From Sipunculus nudus (Eukaryota > Annelida > Sipuncula > Golfingiida > Sipunculidae), in NCBI GenBank assembly GCA_026874595.1, contig CM049313.1, positions 12,957,508 through 13,021,507 on the forward strand: a DNA stretch of 64,000 bases, written 5' to 3'. The translations under genes were made by a program, and so were the position numbers. Numbering within the stretch: the first letter of the stretch is position 1; each line of letters begins with the position of its first letter. The notes under the pieces are model-generated. The model did not search any database, was not told the DNA's origin, and saw nothing but the letters and a program-made list of their open reading frames with translations. This document shows positions 49,907 through 61,320 of the stretch, one piece after another.

Positions 49907-50634
49907 TTTACCCTCGAAGTTAGTGTGTTAATAAAGAGCTTTGACTTGCGAAAATTAAATATAATGTCAAATATCAGGACCTGGGTGGAAAAAGGTTGAG
50001 GGAGGGACTATATATTAAATGACGAGTTAGGGAATTTAGATATATCATAAAAAAAGCGATGCCGAGGGTAGAGTATGTAAAGAGTTATCCCCGTTTACGA
50101 TGCAGAAAATTTGAAAAGTTTTGGTAGGAATGGTACAATATGATTTCTCGGTTTTGCTTCTCTATATTTAGCGCGTACTTTTTTTCTCAAGAGTTCAGGG
50201 ACAGTGCACATGCAGGCGCCTACTTTATACCAAGCCCTTAATTTTTTTATGAGTTATGATATATGGGCAAATGTATGAATTAACGCTGCTTCACACCACG
50301 GAATGTTAGTTTATGTATGTTAGTTTTGAATTGGCAAATGTATGATTTATTTTGGTATACTTTATATAATAAGTGAGATCAGTGTATTTTTTCTATCAAT
50401 AAACGTGCACACATCACTCAAGCCAGGCAGGCACCATGCAGGTACACGTGACATCCATACACAGTACTAAAAAGTTGTTATTATAAAGTTAAAAAGCTGC
50501 CTCACAGGCAGTGATTATGACAACGGTAACTAATGGGCCAGGTCAATTTGCAGGCGTACAGGTTGCCTGATCCTACAATGGTACATGGCCTAGATACTCT
50601 ATCACAAATATCCGGGTCTCCCACAAGCGACTGG

Positions 50635-50637
<3 letters not shown>

Positions 50638-50684
<47 letters not shown>
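50638..50684. repeat. (TA)n microsatellite
   Basis: About 46 bp of TA repeats. Confidence 0.96.
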
Positions 50685-50686
<2 letters not shown>

Positions 50687-50986
50687 CATTTGTATTAGAC
50701 TGAATGCATGAGATCCACGATTTATAAATGATTAATATTAATTAAAAGTAAACTGTAGAAAATAAAGGTAATTCTTAATAGAAAATTGTAATGAATCATA
50801 TGTAAACATAATCTCTGTAATGCAAATTGTGACATTCAGCTGTTATGTCTGGGCCTGGAAGTGGTAGGTATTTATGAAATAACAATTACCAATGATAAAG
50901 CACTTGGATATAATGGATAGCGCGTTTGATAGACGTAACGCTGTAAATAACATTGGCACTTTCTTTTCCTTAGCAATATTGGAATT

Positions 50987-51075
50987 ATGTCTCCCCTTCC
51001 GAGTGGGAGACATCGGGTTTGGTCTGTCGGCGGCGTCTTCGTCTTGTGTCATTTCTTGTGAACGCAATAGCTTTT
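50987..51075. mobile_element. Repeat terminus with 9-bp hairpin
   Basis: ATGTCTCCC (50987-50995) is inverted as GGGAGACAT (51005-51013), followed by GTCTGTCGGCGGCGTCTTCG and TTTTGGACGACTGAGCA. This resembles the end of a dispersed repeat; the second end is not identified. Confidence 0.4.
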
Positions 51076-51699
51076 GGACGACTGAGCATTTTTTTCATGA
51101 AATTTAAAATTTAACTTTGTCTGTTTTGCATTGCAGCGCTATACTCTCTTTATTTCTATATTTTCCCCGATAAGGAGGTAATGTTTTCTTTCGTGACTGA
51201 GTGTTTGTTGGTTTGTCTTCCGGCAAGTGTAAAAAAAGCACACAACCTATTTAAACCTCGTAGAGAGGCTATTCAAAGAAGAAGGAAATCTCATTAAAAT
51301 TGATGCGGAATCACTTGGATTGCTTTGCCTGTGGGCGCTCTACTGGATGCTATCTAATTTCCGTACTGCTTTGTTTAGTCTGATATATTATTCAGAATTA
51401 AAAGGCAATAACAGAGGAATTACAACACTCGCCCAGAGCCTTTTACCATTCACTCCTGCAGACTCTTGACTAGCCAAGAATTTTTTTTCTATTGCTGTCA
51501 AGAAGATGCTCCGTAAAACGGTTTTTGAATAATCCTAAGTCTGTATTGCTGGGCGTTTGGGCATAAGTAACGCATATATAATGTGAACATGTCATCTTCG
51601 TATAATATTAGTCAAATAGATACCAGCATATGTAATAGAGAGTTTACACTATCTTACCGACACACATTATGGGAAGTCTCCGGCGTTGCTACCAAACCA

Positions 51700-51799
51700 G
51701 GTTTATGTATCTATTTATTAGATAGCTGCCTGGCGGTCGCCATCTAGCATTGAGGGTTTGTTTTGACTGTGGTCATAGCGGACCAGAGTTTCATTCAGG
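51700..51799 (+). promoter_or_regulatory. Candidate promoter / untranslated first exon
   Basis: The segment is GC-richer and ends in TTTCATTCAG|GTAAGC, a strong donor. GCCATCT/GCCATTT-type YY1 cores occur at about 51738 (CGCCATCTAG), 51805 (CGCCATCTTG) and 51924 (CCGCCATTTTC). YY1 sites cluster just downstream of animal transcription starts (established knowledge). The intron of 188 bp to the acceptor at 51987 would be short and canonical. Confidence 0.3.
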
Positions 51800-51987
51800 T
51801 AAGCGCCATCTTGCCGACTCTTAACTCGAGACTTCAGGACGACCGCCGTTTACCTGGATGTTGGGGGTGTAAACACTTTTTGTTACACATAATTACACGA
51901 GTCGCGCCAGGGCATACCTGAAAGCCGCCATTTTCAATGTAATCATAACTGGAGATAAATTGTGACTGCCCTGCTTGCTTCCTGTAG

Positions 51988-52086
51988 AGGAGACTGCGGC
52001 CGCTGATAGGAAGGAGGCGATGATAACTGTCCGTCACAAGCGAGATTGTCTTAGCCGCGCCTCCCGGGATGTCAACGTAAGCATGC

Positions 52087-52130
<44 letters not shown>

Positions 52131-52157
52131 GAAACGTGGATGGATTTTCTTTTATAA
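51988..52157 (+). CDS. Candidate exon / microprotein frame, with an in-frame 54-bp optional intron
   Basis: The acceptor CTGCTTGCTTCCTGTAG is followed by 29 open codons (EETAAADRKEAMITVRHKRD...) to GTCAAC|GTAAGC at 52076. The other two frames stop early. The next 54 bp (GTAAGC, then a (TC)n tract, then CAG at 52130) look like a tiny intron but are a multiple of three. Spliced or unspliced, the frame therefore ends at the same TAA (52155-52157). From the ATG at 52020 this gives 27 or 45 residues. No homology is recognised. Its phase does not match the large frame of the downstream gene. Confidence 0.25.
52090..52128. repeat. (TC)n microsatellite
   Basis: About 38 bp of TC dinucleotides ending in AG, so it doubles as a perfect polypyrimidine tract before an acceptor. 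Confidence 0.96.
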
Positions 52158-52518
52158 GAGACTAGTATTGGATGTTTCGTCTCCATGGCAACAGGTGATC
52201 TGAGTACACTATAAGAGTGATTGATGGAGATATTTATAGCATGCTTGCGTAGTTTGATGTATATATTTGTACATATCTGTTAAGGTCCCATGGTCGTATA
52301 TGTTTTGTGACACTACTATTACGTCAAACCTGAATCAGTTTCAGATCGCGCCTATTTCCGGCTACATCACACTACAGTGATTGGTATAATAATCTGTTGA
52401 CTCGACAGGTTTACATGGTAGAATAAATTTTCTGCTGGTTCATCTTCTTTGGACTAGACGTAGATTTCCGACCTGGAGGAGAGATGGATATCCTACTGGT
52501 TCCTTTAGAGTCATTCAC

Positions 52519-53475
52519 ACTGGTCAGTGTATGGTCTCTACCTCACAACACAGATCAGTGTGTCTGGTCTCTACCTCACAACACTGGTCAGTGCCTGGTC
52601 AGTACCTCACAACACTGGTCAGTGTCTGGTCTTTCTACCTCACAACAAAGGTCAGTGTCCGGTCGAAACCTCACAACACTGGTCAGTGTGTCTGGTCTCT
52701 ACCTCACAACACTGGTCAGTGTGTCTGGTCTCTACCTCACAACACTGGTCAGTGCCTGGTCTCTACCTCACAACACTGGTCAGTGTATCTGGTCTCTACC
52801 TCACAACACAGGTCAGTGCCGGGTCTCTACCTCACAACACTGGTCAGTGTGTCTGGTCTCTACCTCACAACACTGGTCAGTGCCTGGTCTCTACCTCACA
52901 ACACTGGTCAGTGTGTCTGGTCTCTACCTCACAACACTGTTCAGTGCCTGGTCTCTACCTCACAACACTGGTCAGTGTATCTGGTCTCTACCTCACAACA
53001 CAGGTCAGTGCCGGGTCTCTACCTCACAACACTGGTCAGTGTGTCTGGTCTCTACCTCACAACACTGGTCAGTGCCTGGTCTCTACCTCACAACACTGGT
53101 CAGTGTATCTGGTCTCTACCTCACAACACAGGTCAGTGCCAGGTCTCTACCTCACAACACTGGTCAGTGTGTCTGGTCTCTACCTCACAACATTGGTCAG
53201 TGTGTCTGGTCTCTACCTCACAACACTGGTCAGTGTGTCTGGTCTCTACCTCACAACACTAGTCAGTTGCTGGTCTCTTCCTCGTAACACTGCTCAATGT
53301 ATGGACTCTACCTCACAACACTGGTCAGTGTATCTGCTCTCTACCATAAAACACAGGTCAGTGCCGGGTCTCTACCTCACAACACTGGTCAGTGTGTCTG
53401 GTCTCTACCTCACAACACTGGTCAGTGCCTGGTCAGTACCTCATAATACTGGGCAGTGTGCGGTCATTCCAGGTT
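52519..53475 (+). repeat. Minisatellite of ~30 units (31/33 bp) with ABCD higher-order pattern
   Basis: The consensus unit is TCTCTACCTCACAACACTGG followed by TCAGTG and a variable end: A = TGTCTGG (33 bp), B = CCTGG (31 bp), C = TATCTGG (33 bp), D = CCGGG with ACACAGG (31 bp). I count about 30 units. Units 7-10, 13-16 and 17-20 read A-B-C-D, a 128-bp higher-order repeat. Because no unit contains a stop in any forward frame and 128 is not divisible by three, all three frames stay open (243-316 codons) and rotate through the same peptides. This is repeat structure, not good evidence for protein. Degenerate CTGGTCAGT words continue to about 53730. Confidence 0.93.
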
Positions 53476-53729
53476 AACATGAGATTATTGTGAGGTTGCT
53501 GTTTTTATTCTCCGTCTTCCTTTTTTACCTCTTTTTGATCCGTGTTCGGTCCCTTTGTGATCTAGTGACTGGACTGACCAGATTTCACAATGTCCTGTTA
53601 GGCTGGTCAGTTGATCAGCAGACCAACATGGCTCTAGGGTTCACTGTTGCCGGTCAGCTATCATAGTCTTTGTTGTAGACTGGTCACTTGGTAAGTTTTC
53701 TAAGTACGTATACAGACTGGTCAGTCTCT

Positions 53730-56700
53730 CAAAGACTGGCATGTCTCCGGAGTTCTTATATGCCTAATTCTGTCATTCCTCTTGGGCCCTTTTTTATCTT
53801 TAGAGGAATCAATGTACGGGCAAAAGATCAAAGTTCCCAAGGTTACAGTTTTCACTTAATTCCTCTGGGCACGTTGTCCACAGGGTGGTTATTGACGAGT
53901 GAGACCTATTTTCGCGTCCCATCATAATATTTTTAGCGATTAGTTATGTGAGCTTTCATCTGGCCGCTCGCAGACAGGGGATGCCATATAAGGATGATTT
54001 ATTTATCCTCTAATACCGTGCCGGAGGTTCAGCATGACAAACAAACAAGTTAAATTTAGCTCCACACCCTGTTAAGTGTTGTATATAAATAGATTTTGAT
54101 AGTATCTATGAAACCTGAGCGTCCAACGCGCCAAAGTGAGATTGCGAAGGAATGTGACGTCACTTGTTGTGAGCCCTGAAAGCCTGCGTCTTCGCGGGAC
54201 CGTGTGTCAGTTAAAAGCACTCCGCCAGCATTGAATCAAGCACCGGGAACTAGGTGGACGTAAATAGAATGGTTAAGCGACAGTGGCTAATTATATCCAA
54301 GCTTGTCGTGGTATGAAAGGCTTTGGCTTGAAGAGCTAAGCACTGGTCTGTCAGGATATAGCCGGCCGTGCAGACCGCCACAGTTAGTAATGGTGATAAA
54401 GAAGCGCTCAGTGACGTCGTTGCAGGCGGCCGACCCGCCACAGTCCACTTTTTGGCAATTCCTTTTACGACATGTTATTTCAGGATATCTTCCGGGACTA
54501 CGCCTGGTATAAAAGGGCAGTGCTGCGTGCGGCACGTCATAACGTGGATTGTGTCATACCTAACTGCTATGATCAGACACGGCTTCTAAACAGATGTATG
54601 GAGAAGCTATTAAACATTCGCATCGCTCTGTGTTTGCTATATTGGGTTATACCATATCACGGAGTATAAGGAAAGTTGCATACCTGCGGGCAAAAAGTGA
54701 GTAGTTATTCCACTCAGCTTTACAAAGACCCCTCTTTCAAATGCATGCACATGCATGATTAATTAGATATGGCTCAGGCTGACAGGAATGATTAATTATT
54801 GTCACGGTCTTAATTAGCATCACATTGTCTTGCACACCGTGAAGGGTTTTCTCCACTTAATACCAGGTTGCAGCATGTTTTTATTATTATCATGATATGT
54901 CAGTTTTTTTAGAATTAGAAATCAACAATCACCCCATATGTTCCAGCGATGTTCTATATTTATGCATATTCCGTGTTCACCACTGCAGTGAGGAGGGGAG
55001 CCGTTATTGCGGTGGGACATATAGGTTCACAGCTTATTGCGTGTAAATATTTGTATACATATACACATTTTTATCCGAGGAATTAATCAGTCTGGACTTC
55101 GCTTATGTATCCTGATGAATGACTCCCCCTTATTGTTCATATAGTTGTTTTTCTATGGTTGAACCTGCATGAGGGAGCTTGGGTCAGACTATCATACGAT
55201 ATGTCAAAATGTTACACTCCAAGGTCAAAGGAAATCGTTCACAGTTGTGCTTGTTTGAAAGACTGAAATGACGGACCGCTTTATGATGAAAAAGATCATA
55301 CAGCCTGTCATTTGTATATATATTAACTGTTGTTTCAAATTATCAAAACATTTAATTTATATCTTGCAAAGTTATCTATCAACAATCTCTTTTAATACTC
55401 TTGTCGTTTACTCTTTCGCTCTTCCTGTGTCTCATAAAAACAACCTATCTATCATTTTCACTCTGAATTCCATTACATTTCCCCTGCCGGTTGTTCTTTA
55501 AGGGTTTCTTTTACCATATGAAACCATATCGTATGAAAATCAGTTTCCGTATCGGTACAAAATCATGGAAGAATTGCAGAATTTTGGTGTTGGAGGCCTC
55601 CGGTTCCAGGAAATCGTAAATGCCCTCTCTTAATTACAGTTAATTAGTTCGGAATTATTCCTACTATCTGCATAGAAAACAATATATACAAAAGCCTTAA
55701 CATTAGAATACACAGAGTGTTATTTTTAACAAATATTTAGACCAATGTCCAAAACCGTCACTGAACCAATTATTAAGCTAATAGTCATAAAATTCGATGA
55801 CATTTTATTTAGGCACAAGGCTATCGTTACCCCACTGAAAGATCTGTGCGTGGGGTAATCACATTACCTGCGTTTTTACCGAAAATTCAGCGAATTTCAC
55901 TTTCGATTTCGTGATGTATGGAAACGGTAATATTGATGACAAGGTTTCATGGGACCCAGGGTACTTGTTTCGTTTTTACTAAAGAGTCACAGGAACATGT
56001 CAAAACATACAAGTCCCTCTACGCTGTCTCTTTTTCATCAGAATCATCAGTATAGAAACTGAACATTAGGCAAGCTGATAAAAACTTTCGCTTTTGTGGG
56101 TTCAAAGTAAATAGCGCATGTTTGTAATGAGGTAGCATTTGGTGTTTTTTATAATTGTTTATTGATACCGTAACCTGCACTTTAAAGATCACAGGTAATA
56201 GCATTATTCATAGAGGTTATTATAATGTTGCCTACGAGTACAGGCATAATAAATACACCAAGCGTTAGCTTTTTATGCATTTTTAACATATTGTCTAAAA
56301 AAAATTGTTGGTCAGGTATTTTTACGTTTAGGATACACTATAGACGGAGCATTTCGACTGTATGCCACGTGAACCAGAATTCTAGGGAGAATTGTTGTCT
56401 TCATGCCCTTCCCATTTATTCCTCGTGTAAAAAGAACTTTCGGAGGGGGTGTCATCTTTATAGATGTTGTATCGTGCCATTGTATCGTGCTTAGGTGTTT
56501 GCAGAGTTTACTCACTATATGAGCAATAAGCTCACATTCATTATATGATTTAAAGGCAAAAAGAAAACGGAAAATGTTATCCAAGGACATTTAATGCAAT
56601 TTAATAAAGAGAATGATAAAAATGCCCTTACGAAGCAGCTTAAAAATAGGTTCGGGTTACATATGAAATTGGACAATGGCCTGCCAAAGCAATATCTAAG

Positions 56701-57338
56701 CTTATCAGGAATAAACGATTTGTATCGGCGCATTCCTGTCAGGACTCTTAGTATGACGGTATTTAAGCAATATGTTAGTACTGACTACTGACCACGATCC
56801 TGAGGGTATTTCGCTTGGTTAAGGTCGATGTCCCGTCGTTAAGGCATTCACCCCAACCAGTCACCACCATCAGATGAACCCTGCACTCGGCCGATATTGA
56901 TCAACAGGTAGTTAAATATTTTGCATAAAACATAATCACCGTGCATGGTACGCCAGTAAATGTAGACGAAAGCTGTTTTAATTATCCATTATGTACTGTG
57001 CACACAGCGAATCTTCCACAATTTATGCATTAGATCTAAGATTGGTGGGTGTCTGTAATTTATGACCACAATCTCATGTCACGCGGAGGTAATATACACT
57101 ATACCAGTTCTCGAGTTTGTACATAGGGTTGCTTTCCGGGATATTAAAGGAGGACATTCATTGGACTACAACGGGGCTTTTGCCTTTCTGACAGTGATTC
57201 GCCTTTTGTCTCGTTTGTCTGTTTTGTGACATACCTAGCAGTGATGATTTTGTGACGTAACGTCACAGCTTGTTAGATCTGTGATTGTACGTATTATTGC
57301 GTTTTTATGACGTAAACTAACAATGTATTTTGTTTTAG
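53730..57338. other. Putative intron 1 of the main gene, right part
   Basis: No repeat terminus or convincing coding frame is seen. Overlapping open frames on both strands at 54250-54670 coincide with a GC-richer patch but look like nothing known. Confidence 0.45.
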
Positions 57339-57419
57339 TTCCGACCCGGCCGTCAAGCCACCCTGCCAGTCACCGTGCCAAAAAATGTTCTTCAAGGCCT
57401 ACAGATGCAAAGAATGCAG
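57339..57419 (+). CDS. Exon 2: Cys cluster of the main gene
   Basis: The acceptor TATTTTGTTTTAG and donor TGCAG|GTAATA bound 81 nt. In the frame that continues into the 262-codon exon at 61321, it encodes residues 18-45: S19-D-P-A-V, then C27-x3-C31-x9-C41-x2-C44, with a fifth Cys at 48 in the next exon. C-x9-C-x2-C-x3-C resembles part of the Raf/KSR-type C1 zinc finger (established spacing in that family). However, the His and Cys expected after C48 are Arg and Lys, so the finger would be incomplete. The exon is also fully open in frame 0, so the reading frame rests on the join to exon 3. A methionine at residue 34 could serve as an internal start. Confidence 0.62.
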
Positions 57420-57584
57420 GTAATACAACATTGCATTAATTAACTTGTTTCGTATTTGTTAATAAACCAAACGTACGGATGGTTAGTGTGTTCATCTTCA
57501 AACTTTAATAGACATGTGCTCAATAATGGGAAGATACTGACGTAATGAATTCTATAATTATATGCTTATATACAAGAAACAAAC

Positions 57585-58110
57585 GGAGGGTAAAGATTTT
57601 CCAGGGGGAAAATGGGGAGAGAAAAAAGGGGTTAAAAAAGAACATGTGACTAGTGAAAGGGAAAATCCAACGGGGGGGGGGGGGGATAAACAAAAACATG
57701 GAAAATAAACGCATAGAAAAGAGAAAAGTAAATAACACGGAATGGAAAACTTAAAGAAAAATCCGACAAAAATAAAGCATTGAAGGAAAGAATCAGACCA
57801 AGGAAATAGAACACGCAAAACCATAGAAAAGAAAAAGATGTGGCAACAAATATGAAAGGGGAATATTGATGGAGCACTTGGAAAAGAACGAAAAAGAAAA
57901 AAGTGTTGAAAGAAAATGGGGAAAACCTTACTGAAGAAAAGGCAAAATACGGAGAAAAAAAGGGAGAAGAAGGTAAATAATCTAAACAAAATCTCCAGAA
58001 ATAATAGCTTGAGAAAGGGACAACAAAAAGAGACAGTGTCATCATATAAATGGGGGGGGGGGGGAGTGGAGAAGGGATATGGAAATGGACATGGGGAAAA
58101 AAGTACTTAG
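57585..58110. repeat. Long purine-rich (A/G) tract in intron 2
   Basis: For about 520 bp the plus strand is very strongly A+G biased, with G runs at about 57673-57684 and 58052-58063. The bias makes the minus strand T/C-rich, and its Phe/Ser-rich open frames (up to 143 codons) are artefacts. It may be a decayed polypurine simple repeat or have triplex-forming potential. Confidence 0.8.
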
Positions 58111-60370
58111 AAGGGAATTTCTTCTGAAACGTGAAGGGTGAAAGGGGGTTTATGTATTGTCATCGGGGTTTTTAGGTCCTGTTCCAATTCGTAATTCGTG
58201 CTGAAGAAGGATTGGGGTGGGGTATCTCCCAAATCATCAACAGCTTCACAGAAATCTACATCGATTTGGCTAATAAGGACTGTACTGTTTAACCTTGTTG
58301 GTTTCGTTACGACCTAACACTCAGCCATGACACATGTTGTTTGTGTCTTGGTTGAAGGTCGGATCATCTTCCTGACTCACAAGATCATTACCAAACGACT
58401 ATTGATCCATGCTGGCTTGTAAATGGTGTTAGTCCGTTAGTCACTGAATCCCCAGTCCTCTACTGAGTCAGTCAAACCGAGCTGAGGCAATGTTTAAAAA
58501 AAATCCAAATTTCCATCGTGTAGACCTGCGTGATATGGACTTAGGTAGGGCATGGAATGGGGCAGTAAGTTGAGGAAAGTCACATTTGGAATCGATTTCG
58601 TCTGTCACCATACTGAGACCTGAAGGAAAGTCTTGATGCAGAGAGAAAATGATACACTACCACAGTTATATAGAACGATCACATGCATGCCTTGAGATGT
58701 AAAACCCGCGTCCATTCAACTAAAACTGTTCCTACTGCCTGTTTAATTGACCTGTTCTGAAGTACTGGGCAGCTTTTGGCAGCAGCTATTTGCAGGGACC
58801 GTGAATTCTACCTTAATGCTTCCGACGTTTCTATTTTAGTCCTGGGTGGCTCCCGATAAAGGGCGGAGCTTGGTCTTAGACCAGATCGATTGATGCTAAG
58901 CTGTTACAGGACGCCAATCTGATATCAATGCACCTGGCACATGTTTTGTGTGACATGTGACAATGAAAGTAAAATCCCTACCTCGATGTTTTAACATATA
59001 TAGCAACACCTTGGGGAAGCATCTACCATAAGTACTCATAGAGCAAGTCTGTTTCATCTGATTCAGTTTTTCCTTGGAAAAAGAAAGCCGATGCGACTTG
59101 CCTCAGACTCCAGGGTTGTGGACCAATGATTCAGAGATCTGTAACCAGGTGGCGCCAGCAGTAGTGTATAACTTGGTCTGTTTGTTAAAAATTCTTCTCG
59201 TCAACGGCAGGTGAAAAATTGTAAAATGAACAGTCTACCATCATATTAAACATTATAGATAATAAGAAATTTGTAGCTGATTGAATCGCACTTTAAATTA
59301 AACTCCAATTTCTATACTTTTTGGTTGGTTTCCTTTAAATTAAAAAGTGTTATTTTGCATATAATGTTATACTATTTTATTAAATTATTTATAAATAATT
59401 TTAAAGCATATTTTATGTGTAAATGTAAGTTTTTATGTCATCATGCGCATGCGTGCTTGCTGTACAGTTAGTGGATGTTGCTTTCTTCCGCGGAGGCTCC
59501 ATTGTGATCTGACATGAGAAACGACTGATCAGCGGGCAATATAGGTCTAATAAAAAAAGCCAAGGGATCGTGAGACCACGGTAGAACATATATATTGTTT
59601 ATTCTTGAGAAATGCTGAAGGAAGAACTTGGATCCGAGTAATTCTAACCGAGTGTTTGAATATAAATGACCTGTGTTTCCACATTAGTTCCATAACCATC
59701 CTTCATTCGTCGTACAACTTCAAATGCAAAACCTGTCTGTACTTCCTAAATGCAGGCAGCACTCGAGATATCTTAAGAAAAAGACATTTAATTCGAATTT
59801 TGTGATTTTTTTCATATCAATGTCTGCTTATTTGGCGCTGCAATGGTAACGAGTAATGGAGTATGATTTGTGTACTACCTGTTTACTATCATAGTACATA
59901 TTTTCTACCGATTTCCTCCCTAGTCGCGAGATCTGTGTTCGCGGTCACTCATTGACAGCCATCTCAGTGGATGGTATTTCTGGCTAAAGAAACATGTATC
60001 TAATTTAACAATGTTCTTATGACGGCATACCGGTTACCATGGCATTTACTCCAATTCTGGACACAAACGGAAATACAATGCTATTTATCCGGTGCCGTTC
60101 AATGTTATGACGTCATTACAGTATTCTTGTAAACACTTTTGAACACGTCCGCAGTGAGAGTTCCGCTCATAAGAATTAATTAATGTTTTCACAAAACTTG
60201 TGACTCTTCCAGTGCTATGTAGCGAGTTTGGGTGATACAGTGATCTTACACATTATTTTGCCAACTTAATGGTGATTTAATGGTCAAAAATAACATGATC
60301 TACCCTCACGCGCCACCAGATGTTTTATTCAGTTCTATTTTGGTAAGAATCAATGCCATCTTTTATGAAG
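58111..60370. other. Putative intron 2, repeat-poor part
   Basis: No convincing exon, RNA or mobile-element terminus is visible. A GCGCATGCGTGC palindromic word near 59450 lies in a GC-richer patch, which could be a small regulatory region. Confidence 0.4.
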
Positions 60371-60447
60371 AGGTCGGTAACCTCTCGCTGCTCATTAGTT
60401 GCCTATAGGTCGGTAACCTAGCAGGTAAGGTCAAAGGTCGGTGACCT
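60371..60447 (+). promoter_or_regulatory. Three AGGTCGGTRACCT palindromes and a DR1
   Basis: AGGTCGGTAACCT (60371-60383 and 60407-60419) and AGGTCGGTGACCT (60435-60447) are near-palindromes: nuclear-receptor half-sites inverted with one-base spacing. AGGTCAAAGGTCG (60428-60440) overlaps the third as a DR1. They lie in intron 2, about 0.9 kb before exon 3. The IR1/DR1 types are established for EcR/RXR/HNF4-class receptors; a role here is inference. Confidence 0.35.
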
Positions 60448-61320
60448 AGAGGCTCAAGTCAGAGAAAAAGGCCACGTGGGTAGGGGCCATTGTATTTAGG
60501 TAACTTAGATCATTTAGAAATGGTCATCAGGAATGGCATGCTTTATGCGGGATATTTTTGGGCCCTGAATTAAAAAAGAGCATGAGAACCAGTAGACCTT
60601 CATTTTGAGAACCAGCAGGCCTCCGGCTATTAAATGACATTTGTATCTTTTAGACAGAAAGGGTGAAAGATTAAATCTACTGAGCCAACTCAGAGTTAAA
60701 GGCTTGGTTTATCGTTTGAACAAATCCTAAAAATGTCTGACATAATTTAGATTAAAGAATTTATCTTGTAATTGCTATCATATATTTTGATCAAATATAT
60801 CATGTAATTTTCTCATATATATATCCAGATGACTCAAATATTCTTCCTGTTATAACAAAAATGATGGTTTTCAAATTTAATATTTATTATGTACATGACA
60901 TGTGACACAGACTTGAACAAATCGATATAGAGTACAATTTATGGCACAGACAGCGCTTTGTGTATCTTAATCTGCTGCTTGTGTAACGTTACAGTCATCG
61001 AATATGATTAATCCATTTTTCTTAAATTCATAAAATCATCCATTGTTCAGTTCACTATGTAGGTCGGTTAAATAACTCGATGATTCTTACTCTAAACATG
61101 CATAAAACTCAAAAAAAAAAATCATATAAATGTATTCTGTTAACGAATTATGCAGGCGGCCAATGAATACTAGAAGCCAGTGATACTGTACAGGGGCCAA
61201 TGCACGTTGGTTCATTCACCTCTATATACACGGGTCATATATCGTTAATTCACCGTGAGGCTTCAGCGGTAGCAGTCAGCTGTACACTTAATCAATGCTA
61301 ACTGCTCTTGTTTGTTACAG

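Noticed and set aside
52484-53477. Three overlapping forward open frames of 243-316 codons
   Set aside because: All lie on the 31/33-bp minisatellite, which lacks stops in every forward frame; the peptides are the same words rotated by unit length.
57520-58045. Phe/Ser-rich minus-strand frames up to 143 codons
   Set aside because: They are the complement of a polypurine tract and have no motif, start context or splice signals.
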